Notes under the pieces: model-generated
The model's database searches: none
What the model was told of the DNA's origin: nothing
The model's input: only the letters and a program-made list of their open reading frames with translations
Made by a program: the position numbers and the translations under genes
Shown here: piece after piece, positions 33,971-42,536 of the stretch
How the letters are laid out: each line of letters begins with the position of its first letter
Numbering within the stretch: the stretch's first letter is position 1
Source of the DNA: BOG-1155 sp963717985
GTDB taxonomy: Bacteria; Desulfobacterota; Syntrophorhabdia; Syntrophorhabdales; WCHB1-27
Direction: 5' to 3'
Assembly: GCA_963717985.1 (NCBI GenBank)
Contig: CAVQYC010000004.1
Coordinates: 310,001-374,000 of the forward strand
Length of the DNA stretch: 64,000 nucleotides

Positions 33971-35148
33971 CGCCGATGGAAGAAAACCGCCCGAGGATAG
34001 CTTATATGATCACGCCGGTTACCTTTGGCGGCTGTGAGCGGGTAAGCATGAACTATTTGAAGGTCGCGGACAGAGGGAGATTCGATATCGTCCCAATCCT
34101 GTTTATCCGTCCCTGGGAGGATGAGCCCCGGTTTGCGCATGAGCTGAGAACCATGGGCTACTTCTTCCATTCAGTCCCTGTCAGCATGACGCTGATGGGA
34201 GATTACTTTCGCCTTGTCCGCGCCGTCAGGATGGTTCTCGCCATAATCCGGCTGTACAAAATGGATCTGCTCCACACTCACGGCTACTTTGCCGACATTG
34301 CCGGCTGCATCGCCTCCCGGATTGCAGGACTCCCGCACATTGCCACCTCTCATGGATTCATCAATACGGAGAAAAAACTGCGGCTCTACAACCGCATCGA
34401 TTGCCTCGCTCTCAGGTTCGGCACAAAAATAATCGCCGTGTCGGAGGGCATACGTCGCGACCTGATCAGGACGGGTATCCGTCCTGAGCGGATCACCACG
34501 ATCCCGAACGCGATCGGCCCCGGTGCCCCGGCGGGCGAAAGCGGCAGAATCAGGCGTCTCCTCGGGATCGGCGAAGGGGAAACGGTTGCCGGATACGCGG
34601 GCAGGCTGAGCGTCGAAAAGGGGTTGGCCTATCTTATAGAGGCGGTCAGCATCCTGAAAGGCCGGGGCGAGAGGCTCAGGCTGCTTATCGTTGGGGACGG
34701 TCCGGAACGGGGCAGCCTCGAGGAGATGACCAGGGCAAAAGGTGTTGAGGACATGGTGATCTTTGCGGGTTTCCAGGCTAATGTAGAAGAATGGCTCGGC
34801 AATATCGATATCTTCGTCCTCCCCTCCCTGACCGAAGGCACTCCGATGACCCTCCTGGAGGCCATGTCGGCCGGACTTCCCGTGCTCGCGTGCGCTGTCG
34901 GAGGTGTACCCCTCATGGTAGCGCATGGAGAAAACGGCCTGCTTGTCGCCCCCGGAGATCCGCAAAAGCTTTCCGAGGGGCTTTCTTTGCTCCTCCGCGA
35001 TCCGTCTTTTCGCGCGAGGTTGGGCCGGGCGGCGCTCGACTTCACGACCGCCCATTGTGACATCATTGACTGGCGGGAACGGATAGAACATGAGTATGCA
35101 TCTCTCCTCACCAGCGCACATCAACCTGAGAAGGCGGTGACCACATGA
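33967..35148 (+). CDS. Family 4 glycosyltransferase
   Basis: This 393-residue GT-B glycosyltransferase starts RIAYMITPVTFGGCERVSMNYL. It has LLHTHGYFADIAG in the acceptor domain and IAVSEGIRRDLIRTGI with TIPNAI at the hinge. The donor domain contains AGRLSVEKGLAYLIEAV, VGDGPERGSLEEM and FVLPSLTEGTPMTLLEAMSAGLPVLA, with the two catalytic glutamates of the E-x7-E motif. ATG 33967 overlaps the ATP-grasp stop (ATGA). The stop in turn overlaps the next GT2 gene, so the three are translationally coupled. Confidence 0.88.
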   Translation: MTPMEENRPRIAYMITPVTFGGCERVSMNYLKVADRGRFDIVPILFIRPWEDEPRFAHELRTMGYFFHSVPVSMTLMGDYFRLVRAVRMVLAIIRLYKMDLLHTHGYFADIAGCIASRIAGLPHIATSHGFINTEKKLRLYNRIDCLALRFGTKIIAVSEGIRRDLIRTGIRPERITTIPNAIGPGAPAGESGRIRRLLGIGEGETVAGYAGRLSVEKGLAYLIEAVSILKGRGERLRLLIVGDGPERGSLEEMTRAKGVEDMVIFAGFQANVEEWLGNIDIFVLPSLTEGTPMTLLEAMSAGLPVLACAVGGVPLMVAHGENGLLVAPGDPQKLSEGLSLLLRDPSFRARLGRAALDFTTAHCDIIDWRERIEHEYASLLTSAHQPEKAVTT

Positions 35149-36413
35149 GTCTCCAATCCTTTGCGTCAGGCGGGCTCCAGTTCCTTATCGCCAGCCTTTC
35201 GGCTTACCTTGCCGCGAGCACCGGCTATCTGCTGGCCCTCGCCCTTGCGTATCGGATGGTGCGGGAACCGGAAAAGCGCACTGCCCGAAAGACCTATACC
35301 TTTGCCGTCCTCGTTCCCGCCCATGACGAAGAGCTTCTCATTTCCGGCCTTTGCGAGAATCTGCATGCCCTTGACTATCCTCAGGACCATTACCGGGTCT
35401 TTATTGTCGCAGACAACTGCACGGACCGCACGGCCGATATCTGCCGTGCCTATCCGGTGAGTCTCCTGGTCAGGCAAGACCGGTCAAAAACGGGGAAGGG
35501 GCACGCCGTCGCATGGGCCCTGCAACAGATGCCCCTCGACACCTTCGATGCCGTCTTCCTGATTGATGCGGACACCCTTGCAGACACGCACGTCCTGACC
35601 GAGCTCGGTATGCTGCTGGACCGGGGGGAACAGGCTATCCAATGCTGCAACTCCATCGGCAACCGGGACGAGAGCTGGTTCACCCGCATCCTCTTTGTGT
35701 CGCGGACTATCAACAACCTCCTCTACCATCACTCCAAATACAAGCTCGGCCTCTCCTCCCACCTCATGGGCACCGGCATGTGCTTCACCACCGCGTTGCT
35801 CAAAAAGAAAGGCTGGACAGCGTTCACCATCGGCGAGGACTGGGAATACTCGACATATCTGGCGGAAGACGGGGTCAGGATAGCCTTTGCAAAGGACGCG
35901 GTCGTCCGTCATCAGGAATCGAGATCGCTCAACCAGGCAACTAGCCAGCGGCTGCGATGGTCCCGGGGCAGGTTTTATGTTTCTGCCAGGTTCGGCACAA
36001 GGTTGTTCTGGAGGGGTCTGTCGAGAAGGGACCCGATTCTCCTCGATGCCTCCCTTCCCCTTATCTTCCCCAATTATTCTCTGCTTGCGAACCTGACGTG
36101 CCTGACGCTGATGCTCTGTCTGCTCCTGCCCCCGGGCCTTTTCAAGCTCCCTGCCCTGGTCCTGGCCCTTGGCCTCATCACAGGACAGGCTGCCCTCTTC
36201 ATCACAGGGGTGTACCTCGCGGGGTCGTGGGCGGCTACGTTGAAGGCCCTGTTGTATGCCCCGCTCTTCCTGTCGTGGAAGTTCCTCATCGATATTTTAA
36301 GCGTGACGGGGATCTACAGCGGCAAACAATGGGTGAGGACCGGAAGATACGCGGTAAAAGACTATCGGGGCTGCAACAAAAGCCCGGCGCCAACGGAAAA
36401 ACAATGGACATGA
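35145..36413 (+). CDS. Membrane-bound family 2 glycosyltransferase
   Basis: The 422-residue processive-type GT2 resembles BcsA/NodC-like enzymes. An N-terminal membrane helix (about 14-36) is followed by the GT-A core with FAVLVPAHDEELLI, ADNCTDRT, VFLIDADTLAD (DxD), GEDWEYS (catalytic base in ED) and QRLRWSRGRFY (the QxxRW motif). Three to four more helices follow (about 300-400). It would couple sugar addition to the inner membrane, either making a polymer or adding a residue to a lipid-linked unit. The start overlaps the upstream GT4 stop by four bases. Confidence 0.87.
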   Translation: MSLQSFASGGLQFLIASLSAYLAASTGYLLALALAYRMVREPEKRTARKTYTFAVLVPAHDEELLISGLCENLHALDYPQDHYRVFIVADNCTDRTADICRAYPVSLLVRQDRSKTGKGHAVAWALQQMPLDTFDAVFLIDADTLADTHVLTELGMLLDRGEQAIQCCNSIGNRDESWFTRILFVSRTINNLLYHHSKYKLGLSSHLMGTGMCFTTALLKKKGWTAFTIGEDWEYSTYLAEDGVRIAFAKDAVVRHQESRSLNQATSQRLRWSRGRFYVSARFGTRLFWRGLSRRDPILLDASLPLIFPNYSLLANLTCLTLMLCLLLPPGLFKLPALVLALGLITGQAALFITGVYLAGSWAATLKALLYAPLFLSWKFLIDILSVTGIYSGKQWVRTGRYAVKDYRGCNKSPAPTEKQWT

Positions 36414-37600
36414 CCGGAAACGGCAACAAAATCAATCTCCTTTTTGTACTGCTTCAGATGGCGACCGGCGGGGCTGAAAAGGTGGCCCTCACGATCGCGG
36501 AACACCTCGACCGGTCACTCTTCAGGGTCTACGTCGCCTGCTTTGAAGGCGGCGCATTGAGTGACAGATTCAGCGAGGTGAGCGAAGCCGTCTTCCAGGT
36601 TCCGAGAAGAAACGGCCGGGATCCCAAAACCGTGCTGCTCCTCTCCAGGATCATCCGGGAAAACCATATTGAGGTCATAAACTGCCATCACTACGCCGCC
36701 TTCTTCTACACCTGGCTCGCGACCCGTCTGGCAGGCGCGGGCACGATCGTCTACACCGAGCATTCAGCCGGTGAAGTGGAAGATATCCGCCATGTCCACA
36801 AATTCCTGTGCAACTCCCTATTCTTTAAGAAAACCGGGGCAATAGTGGGCGTCTCCCAGGAGATAAGCGACACTTTCAACACCCGGTTCCCCGGCTACGG
36901 GAGATTGGTGACGTCCATCTCTAACGGGATCGACGTGCAGAAATTTGCAACTGCCGCGGGCAGAGACCGGGTGCGGAACGCTTTCGGGTTCGCGCCTGAT
37001 GACTTTGTGATAGGGACAATCGCAAATTTCCGCCGTGTAAAAAACCACCTCTGTCTCTTGCGGGCGTTCACTCTGCCGGGGATGGCCCGTCCAGGAACCA
37101 GGCTGGTTTTCGTGGGCAGGGGTTATGCGGGCGACGGGGAAAACTCTGAGAAAGAGGCGAGAGATTACGTGCACACCCATGGATTGGAAGACCGGGTGCT
37201 CTTCGCCGGATACCGGGAAGATATAGCGGACATCCTCAAATCACTCGACCTTTTCTGTCTTCCATCCCTTTCGGAAGGTCTCCCCGTCAGCGTCCTCGAA
37301 GCCATGGCCGCCGGCGTCCCCATAGTGGGAAGTGATGTGCGGGGCATAAGAGAAGTAGTGCGCCACGGCCACACGGGGCTTCTCTTCCCCTCGAACGATG
37401 AGGCGAGCCTCGCCCGCGCCATCGAAAGCCTGAGAGCGGACGTCCGGGCGCGGAGGCGCCTCACGGAAGAAGCCTTTTCCTATGTGCGTCTGGAGCACGA
37501 CTTGCGGCCATGGATAGCACGGTACGAAGACCTTTTCCAGCGATCCTTTCAAGGTCACGATCCCCAGAATAGGGGATGCCGGCCAAGCCTCCATCAGTAA
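36404..37600 (+). CDS. Family 4 glycosyltransferase
   Basis: This is a 398-residue GT-B enzyme. The N-terminus has NLLFVLLQMATGGAEKVALTIAEHL, then INCHHYAAFFYTWLA and GAIVGVSQEI with SISNGID at the hinge. The donor half has FVIGTIANFRRVKNHLCLLRAF, FVGRGYAGDGENS and LFCLPSLSEGLPVSVLEAMAAGVPIVG with the E-x7-E motif. It may start at ATG 36404 or at ATG 36410, which overlaps the previous stop; I report the first. It is the last gene before a 237-base gap with its own promoter-like signal. A 25-base piece of its 3' end recurs at 40446-40470. Confidence 0.86.
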   Translation: MDMTGNGNKINLLFVLLQMATGGAEKVALTIAEHLDRSLFRVYVACFEGGALSDRFSEVSEAVFQVPRRNGRDPKTVLLLSRIIRENHIEVINCHHYAAFFYTWLATRLAGAGTIVYTEHSAGEVEDIRHVHKFLCNSLFFKKTGAIVGVSQEISDTFNTRFPGYGRLVTSISNGIDVQKFATAAGRDRVRNAFGFAPDDFVIGTIANFRRVKNHLCLLRAFTLPGMARPGTRLVFVGRGYAGDGENSEKEARDYVHTHGLEDRVLFAGYREDIADILKSLDLFCLPSLSEGLPVSVLEAMAAGVPIVGSDVRGIREVVRHGHTGLLFPSNDEASLARAIESLRADVRARRRLTEEAFSYVRLEHDLRPWIARYEDLFQRSFQGHDPQNRGCRPSLHQ

Positions 37601-37630
37601 CATGGTGATTTAATTAGTGAATCACAATAG

Positions 37631-37659
37631 TTGACATTGTCTGTCTAGTATTGTTATAT
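37631..37659 (+). promoter_or_regulatory. Sigma-70-type promoter for the secreted lyase-like gene
   Basis: TTGACA (37631-37636), a 17-base spacer and TTATAT (37654-37659) form a strong -35/-10 pair. Transcription would begin near 37666 and give a leader of about 170 bases before the gene at 37838. Confidence 0.6.
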
Positions 37660-37660
37660 A

Positions 37661-37831
37661 CCACCTCGTGTTTGGCAACAGGTGTGACGACAGATACCGA
37701 GGTGGAGGAACCACGAAGCAGAAAGGCTTATTTTCGTATTCCCCTTGAAAGGTTGAGTTAGCCGGTTTTAATGAAAGAGACACTGCACCAACCTCCTTCG
37801 CCCACAATGTTTTGCTTTCCTTACAAGGAGG
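37661..37831 (+). promoter_or_regulatory. Structured 5' leader with alternative stems and an anti-Shine-Dalgarno
   Basis: CCACCTCG (37661-37668) can pair with CGAGGTGG (37698-37705) in a perfect 8-bp stem, or its CACCT part can pair with AGGTG (37680-37684). These pairings exclude each other. Further down, CCTCCTT (37792-37798) is exactly complementary to the ribosome-binding site AAGGAGG (37825-37831), with a 26-base loop, so the translation start can be hidden. It matches no riboswitch class I can recall. Because transcription may start at or just inside the first arm, the upstream stem is the less certain part. Confidence 0.4.
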
Positions 37832-37837
37832 AAGTTG

Positions 37838-40336
37838 ATGCAAGGTTTCAAAAAGGTCTTATTGGTATGCGGCTTCGTATGTTTCTTCCTGGTGAATTAC
37901 GCTCATGCATATCCGCCGGCCGTCACGTTGCCCTGGTCGACGACGTTCAATTTTCCTGATATTTACAACACCGCGAATAACAACGGCATGTATCCCCCAC
38001 CCCAAAGCTCCGCCTATGTGTTATGCGGGAATATCACCCAGGTGACCCCGGCTGCCAACTACCCGGGAGGCGGGGGCGGCAACGGACTCCGGTTCTGGGA
38101 CGGAGACGGCAACAACTCGCACAGTGCCTTTCCGGAAGTCTTCTTTCCCGCACCCCAGAAGGAGCTGTGGTTCCGGTGGTACATGCGATACCAGCAAGGC
38201 TATGTGTGGAACCCGCTTAACTATGCAAAACACTTATATGTGTGGTCGGCAGCGGGAAGCTCATCGAGCAACGGCGCCATACCGGAATTTGCCTGGGCAA
38301 ACAACTACCGCATCTACGCAGAATCGCCCAGCGGCGGCGCAGCGTATACCGGCAACAGCGGCTGGCAATCCTTGTACGGGACGGCCAGCAACGGGAGCTG
38401 GCACTGCTACGAGATCCACATCAAAATGGACACGAACCAGTCAAACGGCATAGCCGAGATGTGGCTCGACGGCGTCAATCAGTTCAGCGTCACAAATGCA
38501 AATTTTTCCGGGGGCAACAGCACGGCCGGCCAGGGATGGCTCTATGTCGATATCAAGTCGAACCAGTCGAGCCCATCAAACGGGACATGCATGTATGTCG
38601 ACTACGACGATATAGCGATCAGCACCACAGGCCGAATCGGCCCTATCGGCTCGACACCCCCGGACACGACGCCTCCGTCGGTCCCCGCCAAGCTGACGGC
38701 TACGGTGGCTTCATCCACGCAGATCAACCTCACCTGGACCGCCTCCACGGACAGCGTGGGCGTTGTGGGTTACCACATATATCGAAATGGCGTCCAGATC
38801 GCGACCACGCCCAACACGTCGTACCAGGATACCTCGCTTTCTCCCGATACTGCCTATACCTATACGGTATCCGCCTATGACGCGGCAGGGAATCAATCGG
38901 CCCAGTCGACCGCGGCTTCCGCAACTACCACCGTGGCAAAGGACACGCAGGCGCCCACTGTGCCGACAGGCCTGGCTGCCAGTGTAATCTCTGCCACCCA
39001 GATCAACCTGTCGTGGAATGCCTCGACCGACAACGTGGGCGTCACGGGCTACAACGTGTACAGGAACGGGAGCCTGGCCGGCTCGTCCTCGAAAACCAGC
39101 TTCAGCGATACGGGTCTTACGCCTTCCACCACCTACAAGTATACGGTGGCGGCCCATGACGCCGCCGGAAACACGTCCGCCCAGTGCGCACAGGTCTCGG
39201 CGACAACACCCGCGAAAACCTCTACCGATACGACCCCCCCCACGGTCCCGACCAATCTGAAAGCGGTGGCGGCCTCCGGAACGCAGATCAACCTCACCTG
39301 GACCGCCTCCACGGACAACGTGGCCGTCACGGGCTACAATGTATACCGGGGCGGCACAAAGGTCGGAAGTGTCGCCGCCACGTCATACAGCGACACCGGC
39401 CTTGCACCATCGACGACCTATAGCTACACGGTCGCCGCCTATGACGCCGCAGGGAACCTGTCGGGACAATCCTCACCCGCTTCCGCGACCACGACCGCGA
39501 GCTCCTCGACGCTCCTCTTCGAGGAGGATTTCAACGACGCCAATTTTACCAGCAGGGGTTGGTACGATGGTACCAACGTCGTGGTCACCACCGCGCAGCA
39601 TATTCCGGGAAGCACGGCCGCTGCCCAGTTTCACTACCTGAAGGGCGCGACCACGCCGACCTCCGGTGGGGCCATGAGGAAGCTCTTCTCGCCGACAAGT
39701 ACCATCTACGTGAGCTACTACGTCAAATACAGCACAAACTGGGTAGGCTCCGGCGTTTCTTATCATCCCCATGAGTTTATGCTTCTTTCGACTCAGGACG
39801 GGGAATGGGACGGGCTGGCTTTTAACTACCTTGCGACCTACATCGAGCAAAATGCAGGGATACCGCGCATCATCATCCAGGACGGGAAAAACATCGACCA
39901 GTCGCAGATCAACGTGAATCTCCTGAACGTCACTGAAAACAGGGCCGTCGCGGGCTGCAACGGGTCGAGCGACTCCTACCCGGCAGGTGAGTGCTATGTC
40001 GGCTCGGGGTCGACTTACTACAACGGCAAGATGTGGAACGCAGACAGCGTCTATTTTCAACCTACGCCCGGTCCCTATTATATGAACAACTGGCACTTCG
40101 TCGAGGTCTACATGAGCCTCAACAGCATCCAGAACGGAAAAGGCGTCGCCGACGGCCTGATAGAGTACTGGTATGACGGCACCCTCATCATGCAGGAGAA
40201 AAATGTCATGTTCAGGACAGGGGAATATCCGACCATGCAGTGGACACAGTTCGACATTGCTCCTTACATTGGTGTCGGCTCACCGGTCGACCAGTATTTC
40301 TGGATCGACAATCTCAAAGTAGCCACCGGAAGGTGA
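37838..40336 (+). CDS. Secreted jelly-roll (polysaccharide-lyase-like)/FN3 multidomain protein
   Basis: The 832-residue exported protein has a signal peptide (1-23, ending AHA), then an N-terminal concanavalin-like jelly-roll domain (about 25-270; FPEVFFPAPQKELWFRWYMRYQ, HCYEIHIKMDTN, YVDYDDIAIS) that resembles heparin- or alginate-lyase type folds. Three fibronectin type III repeats follow (about 275-555, each opening DTxxPxVP), then a second jelly-roll-like domain (about 560-832, ending WIDNLKVATGR). No C-terminal sorting signal is present. The likely role is binding or cleaving the exopolysaccharide made by this locus; catalytic residues cannot be assigned with confidence. ATG 37838 follows AAGGAGG. 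FN3 repeats 1 and 3 share an identical 37-base DNA stretch. Confidence 0.75.
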   Translation: MQGFKKVLLVCGFVCFFLVNYAHAYPPAVTLPWSTTFNFPDIYNTANNNGMYPPPQSSAYVLCGNITQVTPAANYPGGGGGNGLRFWDGDGNNSHSAFPEVFFPAPQKELWFRWYMRYQQGYVWNPLNYAKHLYVWSAAGSSSSNGAIPEFAWANNYRIYAESPSGGAAYTGNSGWQSLYGTASNGSWHCYEIHIKMDTNQSNGIAEMWLDGVNQFSVTNANFSGGNSTAGQGWLYVDIKSNQSSPSNGTCMYVDYDDIAISTTGRIGPIGSTPPDTTPPSVPAKLTATVASSTQINLTWTASTDSVGVVGYHIYRNGVQIATTPNTSYQDTSLSPDTAYTYTVSAYDAAGNQSAQSTAASATTTVAKDTQAPTVPTGLAASVISATQINLSWNASTDNVGVTGYNVYRNGSLAGSSSKTSFSDTGLTPSTTYKYTVAAHDAAGNTSAQCAQVSATTPAKTSTDTTPPTVPTNLKAVAASGTQINLTWTASTDNVAVTGYNVYRGGTKVGSVAATSYSDTGLAPSTTYSYTVAAYDAAGNLSGQSSPASATTTASSSTLLFEEDFNDANFTSRGWYDGTNVVVTTAQHIPGSTAAAQFHYLKGATTPTSGGAMRKLFSPTSTIYVSYYVKYSTNWVGSGVSYHPHEFMLLSTQDGEWDGLAFNYLATYIEQNAGIPRIIIQDGKNIDQSQINVNLLNVTENRAVAGCNGSSDSYPAGECYVGSGSTYYNGKMWNADSVYFQPTPGPYYMNNWHFVEVYMSLNSIQNGKGVADGLIEYWYDGTLIMQEKNVMFRTGEYPTMQWTQFDIAPYIGVGSPVDQYFWIDNLKVATGR

Positions 40337-40345
40337 CAAAAGGCG

Positions 40346-40374
40346 GTCCCGGGCCGGTTGGCCCGGCCCGGGAC
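40346..40374 (+). terminator. Strong GC hairpin after the lyase-like gene
   Basis: A 12-bp perfect stem (GTCCCGGGCCGG with its complement) with a 5-base loop lies nine bases after the stop codon. The tail is ACTTCGCTC rather than a clear T-run, so it is a probable but not textbook intrinsic terminator. Confidence 0.5.
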
Positions 40375-40445
40375 TTCGCTCAAACCTGATTCTTTGCGCC
40401 GCTTTCAAAAGCCCTGACAAGCTCCCATATTAGTCCCACAAAGAA

Positions 40446-40470
40446 AGACCTTTCCCAGCGATCCTCTCAA
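40446..40470 (+). repeat. Remnant copy of the upstream glycosyltransferase 3' end
   Basis: Twenty-five bases match 37528-37552, inside the 3' end of the GT4 gene, at 23 of 25 positions. The copy lies just before the second lyase-like gene, as the original lies before the first, so it marks a tandem duplication that included the gene border. Confidence 0.6.
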
Positions 40471-40498
40471 AAGCAAGGGCCCCATAAGGAGGGAATTG

Positions 40499-41356
40499 AT
40501 GCAAGGTTTGAGGAAGGTTTTATTGGTGTGTGGCTTCGTATGTTTCTTCCCGGTGAATTATGCTCATGCATATCCGCCCGCGGTGACCTTGCCCTGGTCG
40601 ACGACCTTCGATTTTCCCGATATTTACAATACGGCTCACAACGACGGTATGTATCCCCCGCCCCAAAGCTCCGCCTATGTGTTATGCGGGAATATCACCC
40701 AGGTGACCCCGGCTGCCAACTACCCGGGAGGCGCGGGCGGAGGCGGGCTCAGGTTCTGGGACGGAGACGGCGGCAACTCGCACAGCTCCTTTCCGGAAGT
40801 CTTCTTTTCCGCTCCCTCGAAGGAGTTGTGGTTCCGGTGGTATATGCGGTATCAGGAGGGCTACCGGTGGAACCCGCTCAACTACGCCAAGCACCTGTAT
40901 ATCTGGACGCAGTCGGCGAGCAACGCCGTGATACCGGAATATGTCCGGGCCAACAACTACCGCATCTATGCGGAGGCGCCCGGCGGCGGAGCTTCATACA
41001 CCGGCAACACCGGTTGGCAATCCTTGTTCGGGACGGCAAGCGACGGGAGCTGGCACTGTTACGAGGTCCACATAAAGATGGACACGAACCAGGCAAACGG
41101 CATAGCCGAGTTCTGGATCGACAACGTCAACCGGTTCACCACCACAAATGCAAATTTTTCCTGGGGTGACAGCATGGCCGCCCAGGGATGGCTCCACGTC
41201 GATATCAAGTCGAACCAGTCGAGCCCGTCGAACGGGACATGTATGTACGTTGACTACGACGATATAGCGATCAGCACCACAGGCCGCATCGGCCCTATCG
41301 GCTCAACGACCAAAGACACGACCCCTCCCGGGGTCCCCGACAATCTGAAAAGATAG
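40499..41356 (+). CDS. Truncated tandem duplicate of the secreted jelly-roll protein
   Basis: The 285-residue protein repeats the signal peptide and first jelly-roll domain of the 37838 gene at high identity (YPPAVTLPWSTTF, PPPQSSAYVLCGN and many other blocks are unchanged). It stops right at the start of the first FN3 repeat (DTTPPGVPDNLKR, then TAG), so it lacks the FN3 linkers and the second jelly-roll. The signal peptide has a proline in its core (FFPVNY instead of FFLVNY), which could weaken export. AAGGAGGG precedes ATG 40499. It may be a single-domain secreted lyase or binding protein, or a decaying copy; the intact frame and ribosome-binding site favour expression. Confidence 0.75.
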   Translation: MQGLRKVLLVCGFVCFFPVNYAHAYPPAVTLPWSTTFDFPDIYNTAHNDGMYPPPQSSAYVLCGNITQVTPAANYPGGAGGGGLRFWDGDGGNSHSSFPEVFFSAPSKELWFRWYMRYQEGYRWNPLNYAKHLYIWTQSASNAVIPEYVRANNYRIYAEAPGGGASYTGNTGWQSLFGTASDGSWHCYEVHIKMDTNQANGIAEFWIDNVNRFTTTNANFSWGDSMAAQGWLHVDIKSNQSSPSNGTCMYVDYDDIAISTTGRIGPIGSTTKDTTPPGVPDNLKR

Positions 41357-41384
41357 ACAAAATCTAAGCACAGCGAAATCGTCT

Positions 41385-42506
41385 ATGAAACGCAATTCAA
41401 CAATTGACTGCATCCGTGTTTTTGCGATCATCCTGGTGATTTTTTTCCATGTGGAAAGGGCACACATTCCTTTAGAGCCGGCTATGAAGTTCATCACCCA
41501 TATGCGCTTTGCGATTGCCTTCTTCCTGATCATCTCGGGATACCAGTGGGGCAGAAAAACTCGGTCAGGCGCTGCGCTGCGCCATGTGTACGCCAACCAG
41601 GCTTCCCGCATCCTGAAGATGTTTGTGTTCTGGTCCCTGGTCTACCTCGTTATGCCGCTAAACATGCAGGGCCTATGGCACTACACGCACATATTCTCGC
41701 AGCATAGCGCGTTATCCCTGCTCAAGATCCCTTATTGGCGTCTTCTGAATGTGATCGGAGAGCAGGGGGGTAGTATGCCGGGGGCGCTCTACGTCCTTCT
41801 CCTCGGGGGCACAAAATACCACTTATGGTTCTTCATGGCCCTGGTGTGGGCGTCGACGATAATTACACTGCTGCTGAAATGGAAGCGCGAGAGCTGGCTC
41901 ATGTGGGTTGCCGCCGGTCTCTACCTGTTAGGGCTTTTTCCCCCGTTGCTGCCCGCGCCTTTCCCCGGTTCTTTCATCTCTTTCTGCATGAAGTGCGCCT
42001 TATTTTTCGCCAACATACCCTTCTTTGTGATCGGTTGGCGGCTCTCCTCGGCCACGCGCGCTTTCAGCCTGAAGCCGGCCGTCGCCCTTCTTTCGGCGGG
42101 CGTGGCGGTGCACGTAGTCCACACGCTTGTGGCAGGAGATCATTTTGGCGCCACCATCGTCCAATCTTTCGTGGAAATAACGGTCGGGGTCGGCTGCGCC
42201 TTGCTCGCCCTGGCACGCCCATCGCTCGGGGCTCACACTATCCTCCCATCGCTCGGGCAATATGTGCTGGGAATTTACGTCATGCATCCTATCTTTATAG
42301 GTTTTCTCAGGCCCTTAGCCTATCGCATGCCCGGCGTTGTTCGGGGCCTGGCGTTTCCGGCTCTCGTATTTCTGTGTTCCTTGCTTGCAACGCTGGTTTT
42401 GCAAAAAACCAAAGTACTGAGAGCATACGTCGCAACCTCAAGAACTCCGGGACCCAAGGAGCAGGAAGTACGGCCGCCGGACCTTGAGGCTCGTTCGATG
42501 AACTAG
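41385..42506 (+). CDS. Membrane acyltransferase (acyltransferase family 3, OafA-like)
   Basis: The 373-residue integral membrane protein has about ten helices. The N-terminal RVFAIILVIFFHVER carries the conserved catalytic histidine of acyltransferase-3 proteins, followed by FFLIISGYQWG. The C-terminal LGQYVLGIYVMHPIFIGFL is the other family signature. Such proteins O-acetylate or O-succinylate sugars during or after polymer assembly. There is no strong ribosome-binding site before ATG 41385. It follows the truncated lyase-like gene by 28 bases and precedes the amidotransferase gene by 30. Confidence 0.85.
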   Translation: MKRNSTIDCIRVFAIILVIFFHVERAHIPLEPAMKFITHMRFAIAFFLIISGYQWGRKTRSGAALRHVYANQASRILKMFVFWSLVYLVMPLNMQGLWHYTHIFSQHSALSLLKIPYWRLLNVIGEQGGSMPGALYVLLLGGTKYHLWFFMALVWASTIITLLLKWKRESWLMWVAAGLYLLGLFPPLLPAPFPGSFISFCMKCALFFANIPFFVIGWRLSSATRAFSLKPAVALLSAGVAVHVVHTLVAGDHFGATIVQSFVEITVGVGCALLALARPSLGAHTILPSLGQYVLGIYVMHPIFIGFLRPLAYRMPGVVRGLAFPALVFLCSLLATLVLQKTKVLRAYVATSRTPGPKEQEVRPPDLEARSMN

Positions 42507-42536
42507 TTATCGAACCCATAGATAAAGGAGATGCAT

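Noticed and set aside
37661..37831. Considered as a cyclic-di-GMP (GEMM) or guanidine riboswitch
   Set aside because: The conserved GEMM core and the guanidine-class loops are not present.
41385..42506. Considered as the missing exosortase (multi-helix membrane protein in an XrtA-type locus)
   Set aside because: It has acyltransferase-3 signatures (FFHVER, YVMHP) and no exosortase Cys/Arg/His pattern.
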